Program-made: the position numbers and the translations under genes
Assembly: GCA_046760985.1 (NCBI GenBank)
Contig: JBHIFE010000027.1
Span: 1-15,650 of the forward strand
Length of the DNA stretch: 15,650 nucleotides
Origin: JBHIFE01 sp046760985
Lineage (GTDB): Bacteria > Chloroflexota > Dehalococcoidia > Dehalococcoidales > RBG-16-60-22
Reading direction: 5' to 3'
The notes under the pieces: model-generated
Database searches by the model: none
What the model saw: only the letters and a program-made list of their open reading frames with translations
Told to the model about the DNA's origin: nothing
Shown here: positions 13,737-15,650 of the stretch, piece after piece
How the letters are laid out: every line of letters begins with the position of its first letter
How positions within the stretch are numbered: the first letter of the stretch is position 1

Positions 13737-14346
13737 TATTAACCATATCTCCTCGGGCTAATTCTCTTGCTTTTTCCAGATCAGCTTTGGTATTAATATT
13801 GAAGAAACTAAGGTGTTTAGGGTCAAACCTCTCAATCTCCGCAGCTTCCACATACCTCACTCTAACTAAACTGAAAAGCTGCCTGATGCTCAACTTACCT
13901 TGCTTGAGCATCTGTTCTATGGATGCTAAGCAGCTTTTGGCATAAACAGCATGAAGTGGTTCAACTAGATTGCCCACTCGTGGCAGTACAATGTCAAAAT
14001 TAGGCGAAAGTTGTATCATATAGCGCAGCAGGGCTTGATTCAAAAAGGGCATATCTGAAGCGACAACAAGGTTATAGAACGAAGTCGAAATTACTAACCC
14101 AGTATAGATACCACCTAAAGGACCTTTACCGGGATAAATATCGGTTACTACTCTTAAGCTTGGGTAATCTATAAACTGAGGAACCGCTCGCTCTTTAACC
14201 GTAACTATAATAATGTCGCTAACCAGCCAACTTACACAAGATAATACCTGCTGGAGCAAACTTCTTTTACCAACAATTTCTACAGCCTTGTCACGGCCCA
14301 AACGTAAACTCTTGCCACCAGCAAGAATGATACAACTTGTCTCCAA
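13723..14346 (-). CDS. mobA: MobA, molybdenum cofactor guanylyltransferase
   Basis: A 207-residue nucleotidyltransferase that transfers GMP from GTP to molybdenum-molybdopterin, producing the MGD cofactor of DMSO-reductase-family enzymes. LAGGKSLRLGRDKA at 8-21 is the GTP-binding signature. GPLGGIYTGL at 75-84, VVASDMPFL at 94-102 with the metal-binding Asp, EPLHAVY at 129-135 and FFNINTKADLEKA at 181-193 are all standard. The start is TTG 14346, preceded by GAGG about ten bases upstream. It is the first gene of the mobA-moeA-mobB cluster and has its own probable promoter in the gap after pepA. Confidence 0.95.
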   Translation of the reverse strand: METSCIILAGGKSLRLGRDKAVEIVGKRSLLQQVLSCVSWLVSDIIIVTVKERAVPQFIDYPSLRVVTDIYPGKGPLGGIYTGLVISTSFYNLVVASDMPFLNQALLRYMIQLSPNFDIVLPRVGNLVEPLHAVYAKSCLASIEQMLKQGKLSIRQLFSLVRVRYVEAAEIERFDPKHLSFFNINTKADLEKARELARGDMVNNDKC

Positions 14347-14375
14347 GTTTTTGATTCCTCTGCCCTCACCCCCCT

Positions 14376-14381
14376 ATTATA
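14376..14381 (-). promoter_or_regulatory. Probable -10 box of the mobA promoter
   Basis: A perfect TATAAT on the minus strand lies about 30 bases before the mobA TTG, inside the 186-base gap after pepA. A TTGACT stands upstream, but the spacing of 12 is too short for a normal -35. Another -35, or an activator, would be needed. The rest of the gap (14382-14532) shows only a weak inverted repeat at 14484-14498. Confidence 0.45.
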
Positions 14382-14532
14382 TTTTATCACATAAGTCAAT
14401 AATTTCGGAATAGGGGTCTTTGAAGGTGAGGTAGCCAGATAGTCTCAATTTACTGTTTATCGTGTCGGTTTCAGTACTGTAATCCGAGTATTAGTCGGTG
14501 GTTCTCTTGGATTTTTCAAGGTCTCTTTTTAA

Positions 14533-15650
14533 TTATCTGACAAGAGAAAGGATAAGATTTACCAAGGTGCGCACTGGCACTCCGGTAGCACCTTTAACCA
14601 GGTAGCCTCGCTCCTTTTCGCTTAGATTGGTGCCGGCAATATCCAGATGGACCCAGGGAATATCATTAATAAACTCAGCCAGAAATTTAGCCCCGGTAAT
14701 AGCTCCTCCGTATCTGCCGCCAACATTCTTGATGTCAGCCACATCGCTCTTGAGTTGCTCTTTGTATTCATCATACATCGGCATCTGCCAGATAAGCTCT
14801 CCAGCTTCGGTGCCGGCAGCAATCACCTTATCCACCAGTTCCTGATTATTACCAAAAGCACCGCTGCAGACGTCAGCTAAAGCTACTCTACAGGCTCCGG
14901 TTAGAGTAGCCACATCAATTATAAATTTGGCACCGAGTTTCCTAGCGTAGGCTAGAGCATCAACTAAAATAAGTCGTCCTTCAGCATCGGTGGTGATAAT
15001 CTCAATGGTCTTACCATTCATTGCGGTTAGAATATCTCCTGGCTTTAGTGCATTACCGCTGGGCAAGTTCTCCGTGGCGGGGACAATAGCGGCAACATTA
15101 ATCTTTGGCTTGAGTTGGGCGATGGCACTTATGGCTGCCATAACCGCAGCACCCCCAGCCATATCTCCCTTCATTTCTGCCAAACCCTCTGATGGTTTTA
15201 TGGAAATACCTCCGGAATCAAAGGTTATTCCCTTGCCAACTAATGCCACATTGGTTTCCTCCGAATCGCTTCCTCTGTAGCGGAGAACAATGAATTTGGG
15301 CGGTTGCTGACTTCCCTGGGCTACCCCCAATAGGGCTCCCATGCCCAACTCCGCCATCTGCTTCTGCTCAAGAATGCTAACCTCAAGCCCATAACTTTCA
15401 GCCAGCTTTATTGCCATCTCCGCCATGTGGTTAGGTGTCATATAGTTCGCTGGCTCATTAACCATATCACGGGCTAGGTTAGTCGCTTCAGCTAGTATCT
15501 TACCTTTTTGGCTGCCTTCTTCAAGTTGGGGCTTCACCTCATCGCTGCCGACTATTAAGAGTTGCTTAATCTCACCAAGCTTGTCATCCTCCTTGGTTAT
15601 ATGCTTGCGAAATGAATAGAGACCGAGTAGAGCACCCTCGGTTACGGCTT
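14533..15650 (-). CDS. pepA: Leucyl aminopeptidase, M17 family (5' end outside window)
   Basis: The visible part has 371 codons and continues past the right edge of the window. It contains the whole catalytic domain. With E. coli PepA numbering in brackets, the metal and active-site residues are all found with identical spacing: Lys139 (270) and Asp144 (275) in VGKGITFDSGG, Lys151 (282), Asp162 (293) in MKGDMAGGA, and Asp221 (352), Glu223 (354) and Arg225 (356) in TTDAEGRL. It releases N-terminal amino acids from peptides in the cytoplasm and uses two zinc or manganese ions. A GTG at 15537 is internal, since matching PepA sequence continues upstream (ALLGLYSFRKH). The cluster after it has its own promoter signal. 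Confidence 0.95.
   Translation of the reverse strand, partial: AVTEGALLGLYSFRKHITKEDDKLGEIKQLLIVGSDEVKPQLEEGSQKGKILAEATNLARDMVNEPANYMTPNHMAEMAIKLAESYGLEVSILEQKQMAELGMGALLGVAQGSQQPPKFIVLRYRGSDSEETNVALVGKGITFDSGGISIKPSEGLAEMKGDMAGGAAVMAAISAIAQLKPKINVAAIVPATENLPSGNALKPGDILTAMNGKTIEIITTDAEGRLILVDALAYARKLGAKFIIDVATLTGACRVALADVCSGAFGNNQELVDKVIAAGTEAGELIWQMPMYDEYKEQLKSDVADIKNVGGRYGGAITGAKFLAEFINDIPWVHLDIAGTNLSEKERGYLVKGATGVPVRTLVNLILSLVR

Noticed and set aside
14484..14498. Inverted repeat CCGAGTATTAGTCGG as pepA terminator
   Set aside because: Short imperfect stem with no T tract after it on the minus strand.
14627..14880. Overlapping plus-strand frames opposite pepA
   Set aside because: Antisense of a complete catalytic domain; no independent support.
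15535..15537. GTG as start of the aminopeptidase
   Set aside because: PepA-like sequence continues in frame upstream to the window edge, so the gene is 5' partial.
1..15650. CRISPR array, insertion sequence, prophage or attachment site
   Set aside because: No regularly spaced repeats, transposase, integrase or phage genes were seen; gene spacing is compact and ordinary.

Overview
The window looks like a chromosomal segment of an anaerobic, probably sulfite- or sulfate-respiring bacterium. A Chloroflexota (Dehalococcoidia-like) host is my best guess. This rests on a reductive-type dsr locus with an unusual layout, frequent GTG/TTG starts, and the small lysine-rich protein next to rnc. It is an inference from general familiarity; no search was run. 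I see no insertion sequence, phage gene or CRISPR array.

Region 1 (1-7128, + strand) is the tail of a dsr operon. It holds the last 23 codons of a DsrD-like gene, dsrN (siroheme amidase, CbiA family), a small YHS-domain protein, dsrC with both redox cysteines, and two successive dsrM-dsrK pairs. A small DsrE/YedF-like protein closes it. Together these describe the electron path menaquinol -> heme b of DsrM -> Fe-S protein DsrK -> DsrC trisulfide, downstream of the DsrAB sulfite reductase that presumably lies just left of the window. DsrJ, DsrO and DsrP are absent. DsrD and the lack of DsrEFH argue for the reductive direction.

Region 2 (7137-8440, - strand) carries tRNA-Gln(CTG) behind a perfect consensus sigma-70 promoter. 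Next to it is a membrane-anchored, coiled-coil, LamG-type surface protein.

Region 3 (8456-10647, + strand) is a housekeeping cluster: rnc (RNase III), a 49-residue highly charged protein, a PflX-like radical SAM protein that seems to start at ATA, and an acylphosphatase.

Region 4 (10637-15650, - strand) reads, in transcription order, a leucyl aminopeptidase (5' end outside the window), then mobA-moeA-mobB, a DUF362-like protein and a 138-residue unknown protein. The mob/moe genes insert molybdenum and attach guanine nucleotide to molybdopterin, so the host probably has DMSO-reductase-family molybdo- or tungstoenzymes.

The most noteworthy points are the tandem, diverged dsrMK pairs without JOP, the YHS and DsrE-like genes bracketing the electron-transfer genes, and the apparent ATA start of the radical SAM gene. 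No gene-free stretch exceeds 300 bases; the longest, 14347-14532, holds a probable mobA promoter.
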